Source: Lacicoccus alkaliphilus DSM 16010 (GTDB lineage: Bacteria; Bacillota; Bacilli; Staphylococcales; Salinicoccaceae). Taken from it: a stretch of 64,000 bases of DNA. The notes under the pieces are model-generated. The model searched no databases. It was not told the DNA's origin and saw only the letters and a program-made list of their open reading frames with translations. Below are positions 38,349 to 50,159 of this stretch, one piece after another (the first letter of the stretch is position 1; the number at the start of each line of letters is the position of its first letter). The stretch lies in NCBI RefSeq assembly GCF_900142805.1, contig NZ_FRCF01000002.1, positions 719,909 through 783,908 of the forward strand, given 5' to 3'. The position numbers and the translations under genes were made by a program.

Positions 38349-40081
38349 GGTTTCACCCCTATCATTTCATGGTTCCCTTTGCCTGGTGCAACCATAGGAA
38401 ACACCAGATCCAGTTTGACGACGCGTGCATCGATCAAAGCCGGGCCGTCGTGTTCGAATGCTTTCTTCAATGTTTCCCTTACTTTGCTTTCTTCCGTCAC
38501 CTGGAAAGTTTCAGCGCCGAAAGCTTCTCCAAGCTTAACGAAATCCGGGTTGTTATCAAGCAGTGATTCGGAGTAGCGCTCTTCGTAGAACTTTTCCTGC
38601 CACTGCCTGACCATCCCAAGCGCCTCGTTATTGACGATGACCACTTTGACGGGCAGGTTGTAATGCTTCAGGGTCTGCATTTCCTGCATCGTCATCTGGA
38701 ATCCGCCGTCTCCGACGATTGCAACGACCGTATCGTCTTTATGACCAAGCTGAGCACCGATCGCGGCCGGAAGGCCGAAGCCCATCGTGCCGAGGCCGCC
38801 GCTTGTGACGAAGCGGTTCGAATCATTGAATTTATAGAACTGTGCCGCCCACATCTGATGCTGGCCGACATCGGTCGTGACGATTGCCTGACCGTCGGTC
38901 TCTTCATATATTTGTTCGATCAGCCACTGTGGTGAGATCAAGTCGTCGCTGCGTTCGTACCAGAATGGCGAATCCTTTTTATTTGCCATGACATGTTCGA
39001 ACCATTCGGAATGGTCTTCGCAGTCCACTTCCGTTTGATTCATGCGTTTCAATGCTTCTTTGGCATCCCCTACAACAGGGATGTGCGTTTCGATGTTCTT
39101 GCCGATTTCAGCCGGGTCGATGTCGATATGCGCCACTTTCGCATCAGGTGCGAAGTGCTGTATCGCACCGGTCAGTCTGTCGTCGAAACGTGCGCCGATG
39201 TTGATCAGCAGGTCTGCTTCATATATTGCCATGTTCGCGGCATAGGATCCGTGCATGCCCGCCATGCCGAGTGCCTGTTCATGTGTACCCGGGAATGTGC
39301 CGAGGCCAAGCAACGTCGTTGTGACGGGGATGCGGTATTCCTCTGCGAACTGGAGCAGATCTTCACCCGCTTTTGCGAACTGGACACCCGCACCTGACAG
39401 TATGACCGGCCTTTTCGCCACCCGCATCGCTTCCATCAGACGCTTGATCTGCAACGGATTCGGATTGATCGTCGGCTGATATCCGGGTAGATGGAAATCC
39501 GTTTCGAAAGCTTCTGTAACGATCTCCTGCGAAATGTTTTTCGGGACATCGACCACTACAGGACCCGGCCTGCCTGTAGTGGCGATATGAAATGCTTCCC
39601 TGATGATTCTTGGTAAATCCTTAACATCCGTCACCTGATAATTGTACTTTGTGATCGGCGTCGTCAGACCGATGATGTCTGCCTCCTGGAACGCATCAGT
39701 ACCGATGACTGCTGTAGACACCTGACCTGTCAGACAGACGATTGGAAGTGAATCCATCATCGCGTCAGTGATGCCTGTAATCAGGTTTGTCGCACCCGGA
39801 CCGCTTGTCGCGATCACGACGCCCGGTTTCCCGGTCGTCCGGGCATATCCTTCTGCTGCATGGATCAAACCCTGTTCATGTCTGCATAAAATGTGATTGA
39901 ATGATGCATCGCTCTTGTGGAGTGCATCATAAATGGGTAATACAGCACCTCCAGGATAGCCGAATACTGTATCTACATTTTGATTATCCAACGCTTCAAT
40001 CAAGACATCCGCACCCGTCATAAAATCTTCTTCAACTCTACTGTTCAACTGCGCTTCTTTAATGGCTAGTTCTGTCTTCAT
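38336..40081 (-). CDS. ilvB: Acetolactate synthase large (catalytic) subunit
   Basis: Thiamine-diphosphate enzyme that forms acetolactate and acetohydroxybutyrate. The 581 residues show [16 protein letters not shown] near 35-50, the glutamate of [26 protein letters not shown] (about 63-88), and the ThDP-binding [37 protein letters not shown] (about 455-491). The ATG has GGAGG 8 nt upstream; the longer TTG-started frame runs through that site. First gene of ilvBNC-leuABCD-ilvA, controlled by the T-box leader and CcpA/CodY-type sites described upstream. Confidence 0.96.
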
Positions 40082-40109
40082 TGATAAGACCTCCTCATTC
40101 AATCACTTT

Positions 40110-40440
40110 TAATTTTAAATAAAAAAAACTCTTTTCCACCCACTGCTACAAAGTAACAATGGGGAGAAAAGAGCTCACTCACGGTACCACCCATTTTTTG
40201 CCGGCACCTCACGGCGCCGGCCTTATGGACTGCATGATAAGAAGAGGTAAAGTTAATAAGGAGTTAATTATATGGCGGTCATTCCATTTAATTTATGACT
40301 TACCATGCAGTCCGTTTGTATAACGGGTGGCGTGCACCCGGCTGATCCTAATCGGCATGGGCCTTTCAGATGAGCACTCAGGGATGAGCATAAAGTTTCA
40401 ATTGATCTGGGTTTTCAGCCGGGCCCCATTCTCTTTAAAT
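40110..40440 (-). promoter_or_regulatory. T-box leader of the ilv-leu operon
   Basis: The tRNA-sensing leader is recognised by the T-box sequence GGGTGGTACCGTG (complement at 40180-40192), preceded by a stem III hairpin built of GCCGGC / GCCGGC and followed by an intrinsic terminator whose arms are CTCTTTTC and GAAAAGAG with eight Ts (about 40124-40174). Upstream, CCCGGCTGA / TCAGCCGGG closes a stem I-like domain and GGACTGCATG / CATGCAGTCC forms a long second stem. By analogy with Bacillus ilv-leu it should sense uncharged leucyl-tRNA; a CUC followed by A at 40388-40386 is a candidate specifier, but ATC near 40340 cannot be excluded. Confidence 0.85.
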
Positions 40441-40531
40441 CAACATTGCAAACTTTAAATTCCCTTCACAGCTTTGAAGATTATTCAGCTCAGAATTAAT
40501 CTGATATTTCAGTAATATGATGTTGAGAGTT

Positions 40532-40618
40532 ATATTACATCGTTTCGGCAAAGAAATCAACCGTTTATCCGAAATTTTTTTAAATTGTCTAAATTTTTTG
40601 TAAGTGAAAACGATTACA
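40532..40618 (-). promoter_or_regulatory. ilvB promoter with CcpA cre site and CodY-like boxes
   Basis: The minus-strand promoter TTGATT (40560-40555)-17-TAATAT (40537-40532) puts the transcript start near 40525. A site that fits the cre consensus at every fixed position, TGAAAACGATTACA (plus strand 40605-40618), lies about 86 bp upstream of it. AT-rich stretches between cre and the -35 box (AATTTTTTTAAATTG and AATTTTTTGTAAGTG) are weak matches to the CodY box. In Bacillus ilv-leu is activated by CcpA from a similarly distant cre and repressed by CodY. Confidence 0.65.
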
Positions 40619-40711
40619 ATGCTTTCATGGTGCATCGTTCGGATTTCCAAACTTTTTTTTATGTTTTTTCGTGGTTTTACGGCTTCCGACAATGCAACTG
40701 TGGATGAAGAG

Positions 40712-40748
40712 ATGAAAATACCCGGATGAAAGGTACTCATCCGGGTTT
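40712..40748 (-). terminator. Terminator after ilvD
   Basis: ACCCGGATGA / TCATCCGGGT hairpin with a 7-nt loop, followed by ATTTTC on the minus strand; the T-run is weak. The 330 bp between this and the T-box start hold only the ilvB promoter region. Confidence 0.7.
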
Positions 40749-40759
40749 AATCCAATGAC

Positions 40760-42469
40760 TTATTTTTGATTGATATCATCCCTGTTGAAGAAATCCGTCA
40801 CTGCGCCGAGCGAGGAATGGGAGACGATATGCGCATATTTGCCGAGCACACCTTTTCTATGAAGCGGCGGCAATTCCAGTGCATCTGCACGTGCCTTCAT
40901 CTCTTCGGGCGAAACAGCCATGGTGATCTCTTTCGTATCCTGATCGATCGTCACCAGGTCCCCTGTTTTGACAAGTGCGACCGGGCCGCCTTCCTGGGCT
41001 TCAGGCGCGATATGTCCGACCACAAGCCCGCGGGTGCCGCCGGAGAATCTGCCGTCCGTCAGAAGCGCCACGTCTTCGCCGAGCCCTTTGCCTGAAATCA
41101 GGCTGGACAAGGATAACATTTCAGGCATCCCCGGCCCGCCTTTCGGACCGACATACCTTACGATGACGACGTCACCTTTTTCAATTTCGTTGGCCATCAC
41201 CGCATCGATGGCTTCCTGTTCGGTATTGAACACTTTAGCCGGACCTTCATGCCGGCGCACTTTGACGCCGGAAACTTTGGCGACTGCGCCAAGCGGTGCA
41301 AGGTTCCCTTTAAGAACGATGAGGGGGCCGTCGGCACGCTTCGGATTTTCAAGTGTCATGACTACGTCCTGGCCTTCTTTCAAATGATCGACTGCCTCAA
41401 GGTTTTCAGCAATCGTCTTCCCGGTCACCGTCAGGCAGTCACCATGGATCAGGCCGTTCTCGTACAGATACTTCATCACACCCTGCACACCGCCGACATT
41501 ATACAGGTCCTGGAACACGTATTTGCCGCTCGGCTTCAGATCAGCCAGATGAGGGACTTTTTCCTGCATGATGTTGAAATCATCGATGGTCAGTTCCACT
41601 TCCGCTGCGTGTGCGATTGCGAGCAGGTGAAGGATTGCATTCGTCGAACCGCCGAGTGCATAAACGACCGTAATCGCATTTTCAAATGCTTCCTTCGTCA
41701 GGATATCTTTAGGATAAATTTCTTTTTCAAGCAGGTTCAAAACAGCCTGTCCGGCTTCATAGACATCCTGTTCTTTATCTTTCGAAACCGCCGGGTTTGA
41801 AGCTGATCCCGGCAGGCTCATGCCCATCGCCTCGAGTGCAGCAGCCATGGAGTTCGCTGTATACATGCCCCCGCAGCCGCCAGGTCCCGGACAGCCGTTG
41901 CATTCTATCGATTTCAATTCATCGTCGTCTATCTCGCCGTTATTCCATTTTCCGACACCTTCGAATACACTGACCAGATCGATGTCTTCACCTTTGTGGC
42001 GGCCCGGGGAAATCGTACCGCCGTAAACGAACACGGCAGGGACATTGAGGTTTGCCATGGCGATCGCACAGCCCGGCATGTTCTTATCACATCCGCCGAT
42101 TGCGACAAGCGCATCCAGGTTCTGGCCTCCGACCATCGTTTCGATCGAGTCTGCGATGATGTCCCTGGAAGGCAGCGAAAAACGCATGCCCTGGGTACCC
42201 ATCGCAATGCCATCAGCGACGGTGATCGTGTTGAACTGAATGGGCACACCACCTGCAGTACTGACACCTTCCTTGGCAAACTGAGCCAGATCATTCAGGT
42301 GGATATTGCACGGTGTCGTCTCCGCCCAGTTGCTCGCCACACCAATCTGCGGCATCTGAAACTTTTCATCAGTGAAGCCGACTGCCCTCAGCATCGCCCG
42401 ATTCGGTGCCTTGACGTTACTTTCTGTATAAACTTTACTGTTGATCCTCAGATCTTTCTTCTCTGACAT
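40760..42469 (-). CDS. ilvD: Dihydroxy-acid dehydratase
   Basis: Iron-sulfur dehydratase that yields 2-oxoisovalerate and 2-oxo-3-methylvalerate. The 569 residues show the cluster cysteines in [23 protein letters not shown] (about 115-137) and [35 protein letters not shown] (about 191-225), and the C-terminal [16 protein letters not shown]. It lies outside the main ilvB operon, 14 bp downstream of a BASS-type transporter gene with which it forms its own unit. In Staphylococcus ilvD leads the single operon, so the split is a local arrangement. Confidence 0.97.
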   Translation of the reverse strand: MSEKKDLRINSKVYTESNVKAPNRAMLRAVGFTDEKFQMPQIGVASNWAETTPCNIHLNDLAQFAKEGVSTAGGVPIQFNTITVADGIAMGTQGMRFSLPSRDIIADSIETMVGGQNLDALVAIGGCDKNMPGCAIAMANLNVPAVFVYGGTISPGRHKGEDIDLVSVFEGVGKWNNGEIDDDELKSIECNGCPGPGGCGGMYTANSMAAALEAMGMSLPGSASNPAVSKDKEQDVYEAGQAVLNLLEKEIYPKDILTKEAFENAITVVYALGGSTNAILHLLAIAHAAEVELTIDDFNIMQEKVPHLADLKPSGKYVFQDLYNVGGVQGVMKYLYENGLIHGDCLTVTGKTIAENLEAVDHLKEGQDVVMTLENPKRADGPLIVLKGNLAPLGAVAKVSGVKVRRHEGPAKVFNTEQEAIDAVMANEIEKGDVVIVRYVGPKGGPGMPEMLSLSSLISGKGLGEDVALLTDGRFSGGTRGLVVGHIAPEAQEGGPVALVKTGDLVTIDQDTKEITMAVSPEEMKARADALELPPLHRKGVLGKYAHIVSHSSLGAVTDFFNRDDINQK

Positions 42470-42483
42470 AAAAATCCCGCCTT

Positions 42484-43470
42484 TTAAGTGATTATTTCTT
42501 CTGTTTGACCTGTTTCTTTCTTAGTCTCCTTAACATCGTCGTCATCGTTTTTAATTTTGCTCATCCAGTTCGCAACAAGTGAACCTGAAATATTGTGCCA
42601 TACCGAGAAGATCGCCCCCGGTACTGCAGCCAATGGTGAAAAATGCGCGGTTGCGAGTGTCGCTGCAAGCCCTGAATTCTGCATACCCACTTCGATGGAG
42701 ACCGCTTTTTGGTCCTGGACCTTCAAGTTCAGCATCTTACCGAGAAGATAGCCGGCAGTGTAACCGAGCAGGTTATGCAGTATGACGACTGCAAAGATCA
42801 ACAGCCCGGTCTCGATGATGTTCTGCACATTATTCGAAACGACCGCTGCAATCACACCGATTATACCAATAACCGATACCAACGGTAAAACACCGACCAC
42901 TTTTTCCACACGCTCACCGAGGAGGTAATTGACGAACACACCCAGAACGACTGGTATCAGTACAATCTGCACGATTGAAATGAACATGTCCATGAATGAG
43001 ACCGGCAGCAGTGCGCTTGCAAGCAGCAATGTCAGCATCGGTGTGACCACCGGCGCCAGCAGTGTGGCAATTGAAGTCGCTGCGATGGACACAGCCACAT
43101 TTCCTTTGGCAAGGTATGTCATGACGTTCGAGGACGTCCCGCCGGGTGTACACCCGAGCAGTATGACACCGATCGCTATCTCGGCAGGCAGCTGGAACAC
43201 CCATACCAGCAGTATGGAAATCAGCGGCATGATCGTATACTGTGCGAGAACTGTAACGAGGACCGCCTTAGGCGCCTTCACCACTTCTTTGAAGTCGGTG
43301 AGCTTCAAGGTCAGCCCCATCCCGAACATGATCACACCCAGCAGAATCGAAATGTAAGGTGCAATCCAGGTGAAGCCGGCCGGAAAGGCAAATGCCAAAA
43401 CGGCAAAGGCCAGCGCCCATATGGCAAACGTGCTCCCCACAAACTGACTGAAACGAATTAATGCATTCAT
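42484..43470 (-). CDS. BASS-family (bile acid:sodium symporter-like) transporter
   Basis: A 328-residue sodium-dependent secondary transporter with about nine to ten membrane helices. Family motifs are [16 protein letters not shown] (about 45-60), [27 protein letters not shown] (about 104-130) and [16 protein letters not shown] (about 248-263), ending in an acidic/Lys cytoplasmic tail. Despite the family name, relatives move pantoate or 2-keto acids. Being directly upstream of ilvD, which makes 2-oxoisovalerate, it may carry a keto acid or pantoate; that is inference from context. Its promoter has a CodY-like box. Confidence 0.85.
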   Translation of the reverse strand: MNALIRFSQFVGSTFAIWALAFAVLAFAFPAGFTWIAPYISILLGVIMFGMGLTLKLTDFKEVVKAPKAVLVTVLAQYTIMPLISILLVWVFQLPAEIAIGVILLGCTPGGTSSNVMTYLAKGNVAVSIAATSIATLLAPVVTPMLTLLLASALLPVSFMDMFISIVQIVLIPVVLGVFVNYLLGERVEKVVGVLPLVSVIGIIGVIAAVVSNNVQNIIETGLLIFAVVILHNLLGYTAGYLLGKMLNLKVQDQKAVSIEVGMQNSGLAATLATAHFSPLAAVPGAIFSVWHNISGSLVANWMSKIKNDDDDVKETKKETGQTEEIIT

Positions 43471-43738
43471 AACTCAAGACCCCATTCTATGTAAATATAT
43501 TTAATAGCACTTATAATACCAAATTTCCGAAGAAGTCCATAGCCTTAATTTTAAATTTTTAGAATGTTTCCACCTTTCAGCGCATTCACCTTACTACCAG
43601 GATGTTGATTTCATCGTATTGGTACCGATTACAACCTGTCAGTAAATTTTCATTACAATTTTCACCCGGATGTTCCGATCATCAGGGACCTGGTGCTGCG
43701 GCCCCGGACTGAGGGGGAACACCGTCCCGTACATGATC
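43471..43738 (-). promoter_or_regulatory. Upstream region of the BASS-ilvD unit with a CodY-like box
   Basis: No gene is present. A 15-mer AATTTTTAGAATGTT at 43554-43568 matches the CodY box at 12 of 15 positions, and AATTTTCATTACAATTTTC further out (about 43647-43665) may hold a second half-site. A TATTAT element about 43520 could be the -10. The stretch near 43690-43735 is GC-rich with small inverted repeats, no assignment. Confidence 0.45.
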
Positions 43739-43770
43739 AAAAAAAGTGCCCACATAAGGTGGGCACTCAT
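43739..43770 (-). terminator. Terminator after the DUF4064-like gene
   Basis: AGTGCCCAC / GTGGGCACT hairpin with a 5-nt loop, followed by TTTTTTT on the minus strand, just after the stop at 43783. Confidence 0.88.
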
Positions 43771-43782
43771 TAAAATTCCACA

Positions 43783-44766
43783 TCAATACTTATCATTGTT
43801 TCGGCGGTCGACATTCTGGCGTCGCTCCGTGGTGGCGTCGCTTTCGTAGCCGTAACCTTCCCTGTCGCGTGCACGTCCGTCTTCATCTTCGACTGCGATA
43901 CCGTGTGTACGATTATATTCCTCTTCGCTCACAGGTTCGACCGTACCTTCGGAATCGATGTTGCCGTCAACGTAGCGGTCATTTTCCCGCGTCTCTTTAT
44001 AATGCTCGCCTTCATTGATCTTATCGAACTGCCGTGTATCCTCGATGTCGCCCCTGTCGTCTCTGCGGGCCCTATTGTCTCTATAATCACGGTCGGTGCG
44101 CACATCATCTGCCACCGCCCCGCTTCCACGGCCGCCTTCATATTCGCGCTCACGTTCGTACTGCTGATTGCGCGCATAATCATCGCTGCGGCCGCGTGTC
44201 CTCTCATCACCGAGGTCACGGTCGTGTCTTACAGGCCCGGCGTCCGGCTCTTCAGCCCGGTCCCTGACGCCGCGTCTTCCGTCCATCGGCTCAAGGTCAT
44301 CGGTGATCACCTCATCTTTTCTGACGAACAGGAGAATCGCTGAAATTATGAAGAATAAAGGAATCAATCCTGTGATGACTCCAAGTACAAGCGGTGCAGT
44401 CAACAGTCCCGCAAGCAGCAGGAGAAAACCTGCCAGAATACGACGTTTCATGGTCAGGAGTCCAAACAGACCCAGTATCAGGGGCAGTGCCAGATACAAT
44501 GCCACCATCCAAAAATTGTTCAGCAGATCAAGCATCATCTGGCTCACTTCTTCAGGTGTGAAACCTTCAAGATTCTGTCCTTCCAGCTGCTGCTGCATCC
44601 CGGTGGTGAAATCATTGACGAATGCCTGATCGTTCACCGTCACCAATGAGAAGAATAAAAGGGCGCCGGCGATGATCAGCAGGCCGAGCCATGCCAGCCA
44701 TCCAAAGATTTTCTCTGCAATCCGGCTCACCGGCCTTACAGTCTGAGTATATTCTCTTTTAGCCAT
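43783..44766 (-). CDS. DUF4064-like membrane protein with long charged disordered tail
   Basis: A 327-residue protein of unknown function. The first 150 residues have four hydrophobic helices (about 20-45, 82-102, 108-125 and 128-148) with an extracellular loop between the first two, as in DUF4064 membrane proteins. The remaining 175 residues are almost only Asp, Glu, Arg, Asn, Gly and Tyr (DRDYRDNRARRDDRGD and alike), without hydrophobic segments, so an intrinsically disordered polyampholyte facing the cytoplasm is expected. A SigB-type promoter is placed about 75 bp upstream (GATTAA-13-GGGTAA). Expressed alone. Possibly an envelope stress protein; not proven. Confidence 0.7.
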   Translation of the reverse strand: MAKREYTQTVRPVSRIAEKIFGWLAWLGLLIIAGALLFFSLVTVNDQAFVNDFTTGMQQQLEGQNLEGFTPEEVSQMMLDLLNNFWMVALYLALPLILGLFGLLTMKRRILAGFLLLLAGLLTAPLVLGVITGLIPLFFIISAILLFVRKDEVITDDLEPMDGRRGVRDRAEEPDAGPVRHDRDLGDERTRGRSDDYARNQQYEREREYEGGRGSGAVADDVRTDRDYRDNRARRDDRGDIEDTRQFDKINEGEHYKETRENDRYVDGNIDSEGTVEPVSEEEYNRTHGIAVEDEDGRARDREGYGYESDATTERRQNVDRRNNDKY

Positions 44767-44815
44767 AGGAACCTCCCATAAATTGTGTTTATTAAAATTG
44801 CTTTCTTTTTAAATA

Positions 44816-44840
44816 TTACCCCTGCTGACTCATTTTAATC
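44816..44840 (-). promoter_or_regulatory. Candidate SigB promoter of the DUF4064-like gene
   Basis: GATTAA, 13 bp, GGGTAA on the minus strand, compared with the SigB consensus GTTTAA-N12-15-GGGTAT: one mismatch in each hexamer. It lies about 50 bp before the ATG. Confidence 0.45.
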
Positions 44841-44898
44841 ACAAATGATCTGAAAGGATGATTCAATTCATAAAAACTGTTCTTTTTCCTGCAAATGG

Positions 44899-45180
44899 TC
44901 ATGCCCTGATGACATCCTCGTCACCGGCGTCTTTCAGCTGCCTGGTCAGGGTGAAGGCTTCAAGGCCGCTCTGTGCCTTGAATTCCCTGAACAGCGTTTT
45001 TTCTCCGCTCTTCGACGGTACGACACTTTTGAAATTCTTATAGTGCCGCCTGAGTGCACCGGCAGTGATCCCTTCTGCATGACCGGTTTCGACGGCTTCA
45101 AAAAACTCGACCACTTTGACGATCTCCTCCGTCGTCCAGTCCAAATCCAGCGGATAACTGTATTCCTGCGCCAATTTCAT
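44899..45180 (-). CDS. yktA: UPF0223 family protein YktA
   Basis: A 93-residue helical protein of UPF0223, function unknown. It starts MKLAQEYSYPLDLDWTTEEIVKVVEFF, the signature of the family, and contains YKNFKSVVPSKSGEKTLFREFKAQSG (about 47-72). A hairpin with a T-run separates it from lpdA upstream, so it is at most weakly cotranscribed with the pdh genes. In Bacillus it is followed by yktB and suhB; here those are about 15 kb further on. Confidence 0.9.
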   Translation of the reverse strand: MKLAQEYSYPLDLDWTTEEIVKVVEFFEAVETGHAEGITAGALRRHYKNFKSVVPSKSGEKTLFREFKAQSGLEAFTLTRQLKDAGDEDVIRA

Positions 45181-45202
45181 TCACCTCTACATGATAAAAG
45201 TA

Positions 45203-45231
45203 AAAAATAAAAGGCGTCATAAAGACGCCTT
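45203..45231 (-). terminator. Terminator of the pdh operon after lpdA
   Basis: AAGGCGTC / GACGCCTT hairpin with a 5-nt loop, then TTATTTTTT on the minus strand. Confidence 0.8.
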
Positions 45232-45236
45232 CGATA

Positions 45237-46643
45237 TTACATGGAGTGGATCGGTCTGCCCAATGCAACTTCAGCCGCTTCCATAGGAATCTCACCTAAT
45301 GTCGGGTGTGCATGGATAGTCAGAGCGATATCTTCCAGAGTGATGCCTGTCTCGACAGCAAGCCCGAGCTCCGCAATGATGTCGGAAGCACCGTCCCCTG
45401 CAATTTGTGCACCAAGTACAAGTCCGTCTTCTTTGCGTGCAACGACTTTGACGAAACCGTCTGATTTGTTCAGACCGAGTGCACGGCCGTTGGCTCCGAA
45501 CGGGAACTGGCCTGTGACGACTTCGTGGCCTTCTTCTTTGGCGTCCGCTTCGTTGAGTCCGACAGTCGCCAGCTCAGGTTCTGAGAAACATACCGCCGGC
45601 ATGCCGATGTAATCGACTTCCGATTTCTCGCCTGCAATCGCTTCAGCAGCGATTTTGCCTTCGTAACTCGCTTTATGGGCCAGCGGCAGTCCCGCAACGA
45701 TATCACCGATCGCGTAGATGTTGTCGATTGAAGTTCTTGACTGCTTATCCACTTCAATCAGGCCGCGGTCATCCTTCTTGATGCCGAGCTCATCCAGGCC
45801 GATCTCTTCAGTATTCGGTTTACGGCCGACGGTGACCAGTACGTAGTCGGCTTCGATTTCCTGGGTTTCACCTTTGGCTTCGTAAGTGACTTTCACGCCG
45901 TTCTCTGTTTCTTCGGCAGATTTCGCCATCGCCTGAGTGATGATTTTGGTGCCCTTCTTCTTGAGGTTGCGTTTGACGAGTGAAGTCATGCGCTTTTCGA
46001 AACCGCCGAGAATATCTTTCTGTCCTTCAAGGATCGTCACTTCCGTACCGAAGTTTGCATATGCTGTACCGAGCTCCGTACCGATGTAGCCGCCACCGAT
46101 GACAACGAGTTTTTCAGGTTTTTCCTCGAGTGCAAGCGCACCTGTCGAATCGATGATGCGTTCACCGAATTTGAAGCCCGGGATTTCGATTGGACGGGAA
46201 CCTGTAGCGATGATCGCATTTTTGAACTTATAAGTCTGGGACTGCTTTTCATCCATGACCTTCATCGTATTGTTGTCGACGAAGTAGGCTTCACCTTTGA
46301 CCATCTCGACTTTGTTGCCTTTCAGCAAACCTTCGACACCGCCGACCAGTTTGTCGACGACGCTCTGCTTGAAAGACTGGACTTTGGTGAAATCAAGGCT
46401 CACACCTTCAGTCTTGACGCCCATTTCCTCACCGTTCAGCGCTTCCTGGTAACGGTGGGATGAAGAGATGACCGCTTTCGACGGTATACATCCGACGTTC
46501 AGGCAAACTCCGCCCCATGCTTCTTTTTCAACGATCGTCACTTTCTGGCCTGTCTGTGCTGCACGTATTGCCGCAACATAACCTCCAGGACCTGCACCAA
46601 CTACAATTGTGTCTGTTTCAATAGGAAAATCTCCAACTACCAT
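45237..46643 (-). CDS. lpdA: Dihydrolipoyl dehydrogenase (E3 of pyruvate dehydrogenase)
   Basis: Flavoprotein that reoxidises the lipoyl groups and reduces NAD. The 468 residues carry the FAD motif [21 protein letters not shown] (about 12-32), the redox disulfide [14 protein letters not shown] (about 45-58), the NAD motif [20 protein letters not shown] (about 182-201) and the C-terminal [14 protein letters not shown] with the catalytic His-Glu pair. It starts 5 bp after pdhC as the fourth gene of pdhABCD. Confidence 0.97.
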   Translation of the reverse strand: MVVGDFPIETDTIVVGAGPGGYVAAIRAAQTGQKVTIVEKEAWGGVCLNVGCIPSKAVISSSHRYQEALNGEEMGVKTEGVSLDFTKVQSFKQSVVDKLVGGVEGLLKGNKVEMVKGEAYFVDNNTMKVMDEKQSQTYKFKNAIIATGSRPIEIPGFKFGERIIDSTGALALEEKPEKLVVIGGGYIGTELGTAYANFGTEVTILEGQKDILGGFEKRMTSLVKRNLKKKGTKIITQAMAKSAEETENGVKVTYEAKGETQEIEADYVLVTVGRKPNTEEIGLDELGIKKDDRGLIEVDKQSRTSIDNIYAIGDIVAGLPLAHKASYEGKIAAEAIAGEKSEVDYIGMPAVCFSEPELATVGLNEADAKEEGHEVVTGQFPFGANGRALGLNKSDGFVKVVARKEDGLVLGAQIAGDGASDIIAELGLAVETGITLEDIALTIHAHPTLGEIPMEAAEVALGRPIHSM

Positions 46644-46648
46644 TCCAA

Positions 46649-47980
46649 CTATCCCTCCATGAGTAATAATTCCGGATTATTCAATAATCTCTTGATATGA
46701 TTTAATGCAGTTTGGGCTTTCATGCCATCAACCTGCCTGTGATCATAGCTCAATGATAACGCAAGAACACGTGCCGGCACAACCTGACCGTCCCTGACCA
46801 CAGCTTTTTCCTCGATACGGCCGATGCCGAGGATCGCCACTTCCGGCTGGTTGATCACCGGAGTGAAGTGTGAACCGCCTGCAGAACCAAGATTTGAGAT
46901 CGACATGGAGCCGCCTTTCATCTCATCACCCGACAATTTTCCGTCGCGTGCTTTTTCTGCAAGCTGATTGATTTCATCCGAGACTTCAAACATCGACTTC
47001 TTATCGGCATCTTTGATCACCGGGACGACGAGGCCGCGTTCGGTGTCCGCCGCTATACCGACATTGTAATAATGTTTCTGGATGACTTCCATCGTTTCAC
47101 TGTCGATCGAAGTGTTCAGTTCAGGGAATTTCTTGAGTGTTGAAACGACCGCTTTGACCACATAAGGCAGGAATGTCAACTTGACGCCCTGCTCCGCAGC
47201 AATCTCCTTGAACTTCTTGCGGTGATCCCAGAGATCATCCACGATGACTTCATCAAGATGCGTCACGTGAGGGGAAGTCTGCTTGGAGTCGACCATCGCT
47301 TTGGCGATCGCTTTCCTCATGCCGGACATCTTTTCCCTTGTTTCACGTGCTTCATCCGCTGAAGCACTTGCAGCAGGCTGAGCTTCTTCCCGGCCGCCCT
47401 CTTCAGATGCCGCCTGTTCCGCATCATCGGATTCAGCCGGAGCGTCGCCGCTCTTGAATGCCTCTATATCTTCTTTGGTCACGCGGCCGTTTTTACCGGA
47501 ACCGGTCACCTGGTTGATATCGACATCTTCTTCACGTGCGAATTTGCGTACTGACGGCATGGCGATTACACGGCCGCCTGAAGTCTCTTCTTTTTCTTCG
47601 GATTCGTCTTTGGACGCCTCTTCGGGTTTGCTGTCTGCTTCTTTCGGCTGCTCTTTTTCCTCTTCTTTGGAGTCGTCTTCTTTCTCTTCTTCAGAGCTTT
47701 CTTCTTTCCCGGCCGCTTCTTCAGACCCGCCGCTGTCTTCCGACCCGTCATCAATCGTCACGATGACAGTGCCCACGGTGGTCACTTCGCCTTCTCCAAC
47801 ATGAATTGTTTTGACCGTCCCGTCCACCGGCGATGGTATTTCAACCATCGCTTTATCGTTCTGGATTTCAGCGAGCACATCATCTTCCTTGATTTCATCG
47901 CCTTCTGCGATCATCCACTTCGCGATTTCGCCTTCATGGATACCTTCACCGATATCTGGCAGTTTAAATTCAAAAGCCAC
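46649..47980 (-). CDS. pdhC: Dihydrolipoamide acetyltransferase (E2 of pyruvate dehydrogenase)
   Basis: Core E2 subunit that transfers acetyl to CoA. The 443 residues contain one lipoyl domain (lysine in [16 protein letters not shown], about 39-54), a linker at about 80-135 made almost only of Glu, Lys, Ser and Asp, the E1/E3-binding domain ([36 protein letters not shown], about 140-175), a second Ala/Glu linker and the catalytic domain ending in [14 protein letters not shown] (about 405-418). The linker is acidic rather than the usual Ala-Pro type. Between pdhB and lpdA. Confidence 0.96.
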   Translation of the reverse strand: MAFEFKLPDIGEGIHEGEIAKWMIAEGDEIKEDDVLAEIQNDKAMVEIPSPVDGTVKTIHVGEGEVTTVGTVIVTIDDGSEDSGGSEEAAGKEESSEEEKEDDSKEEEKEQPKEADSKPEEASKDESEEKEETSGGRVIAMPSVRKFAREEDVDINQVTGSGKNGRVTKEDIEAFKSGDAPAESDDAEQAASEEGGREEAQPAASASADEARETREKMSGMRKAIAKAMVDSKQTSPHVTHLDEVIVDDLWDHRKKFKEIAAEQGVKLTFLPYVVKAVVSTLKKFPELNTSIDSETMEVIQKHYYNVGIAADTERGLVVPVIKDADKKSMFEVSDEINQLAEKARDGKLSGDEMKGGSMSISNLGSAGGSHFTPVINQPEVAILGIGRIEEKAVVRDGQVVPARVLALSLSYDHRQVDGMKAQTALNHIKRLLNNPELLLMEG

Positions 47981-48011
47981 TGTAACTCCTCCTTTTTCAG
48001 GTGTTTACCAT

Positions 48012-48989
48012 TTAGAAATTGTATACTTCTTTTGCAGTTTCAATGATATCATCTTTGTTCGGCAGCCATACTTCTTCCGCCTGTGTGAATGGATAGACGG
48101 TATCCGGTGCCGTCACACGTTTGACCGGTGCTTCAAGACTCAGGATCACACGCTCCGACAGCTCGGCTGCAACATTTGCTGCAATCCCGGCCTGACGCTG
48201 TGCTTCCTGCACGACGACCACGCGGTTCGTCTTCTCTACAGATTCGATCAATGTTTCGTAATCGACCGGGGATACGGTCCTCAGGTCGATGACCTCGGCC
48301 GATATGCCCTCTTCTTCAAGCGCTTCTGCAGCTTTCAGTGATTCCTGGACCATTGCACCGTATGCAATCAGTGTCACATCGGTGCCTTCCCGCTTCACTT
48401 TGGCCTTGCCGATTTCAACTGTGTAGTCTTCTTCCGGCACATCTTCACGGAAAGAACGGTATAATTTCATATGCTCAAGGAAAATGACAGGATCGTTGGA
48501 ACGGATCGCTTCAATCAGCAGGCCTTTAGCATCCACCGGATTTGATGGAATGACCACTTTCAGGCCCGGGGTCTGGGCCATCAGACCTTCCAATGAATCC
48601 GCGTGCATCTCAGGTGTATGCACACCGCCGCCGAATGGCGCTCGGATGACGACGGGCATCGGCTTGGAATTGCCTGAACGGTGACGGTGCCTTGCGATCT
48701 GACCCGCAACCCCGTCCATCGCTTCAAATAAAAACCCGAAGAACTGTATTTCGATGACCGGACGGTATCCTTCAAGCGTCAGGCCGAGACCCATGGATAC
48801 GAGGCCGCTCTCTGCAAGTGGTGTATCGAATACGCGCTCTTCGCCGAATTCTTTCTGCAGGCCTTCCGTCGCACGGAAGACACCGCCGTTGACACCGACA
48901 TCCTCACCAAAGACAAGGACGTTTTCATCGTTTTTGAGTTCAGTGGCCATCGCTTCAGTGATTGCCTGAATCATTGTCTTTTCAGCCAT
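48012..48989 (-). CDS. pdhB: Pyruvate dehydrogenase E1 beta subunit
   Basis: Forms the ThDP-dependent E1 heterotetramer with PdhA. The 325 residues show [19 protein letters not shown] (about 26-44), [25 protein letters not shown] (about 54-78), [19 protein letters not shown] (about 117-135) and the transketolase C-terminal domain with [15 protein letters not shown]. It begins 3 bp after pdhA. Confidence 0.97.
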   Translation of the reverse strand: MAEKTMIQAITEAMATELKNDENVLVFGEDVGVNGGVFRATEGLQKEFGEERVFDTPLAESGLVSMGLGLTLEGYRPVIEIQFFGFLFEAMDGVAGQIARHRHRSGNSKPMPVVIRAPFGGGVHTPEMHADSLEGLMAQTPGLKVVIPSNPVDAKGLLIEAIRSNDPVIFLEHMKLYRSFREDVPEEDYTVEIGKAKVKREGTDVTLIAYGAMVQESLKAAEALEEEGISAEVIDLRTVSPVDYETLIESVEKTNRVVVVQEAQRQAGIAANVAAELSERVILSLEAPVKRVTAPDTVYPFTQAEEVWLPNKDDIIETAKEVYNF

Positions 48990-48992
48990 TAT

Positions 48993-50126
<1,134 letters not shown>

Positions 50127-50159
50127 TTAATGTTTATTTTGTATCTATTACCTTTAATT

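Noticed and set aside
40261..40313. Second T-box or separate riboswitch from the GGACTGCATG inverted repeat
   Set aside because: It lies inside the one T-box leader and is best read as its stem II region; only one T-box sequence is present.
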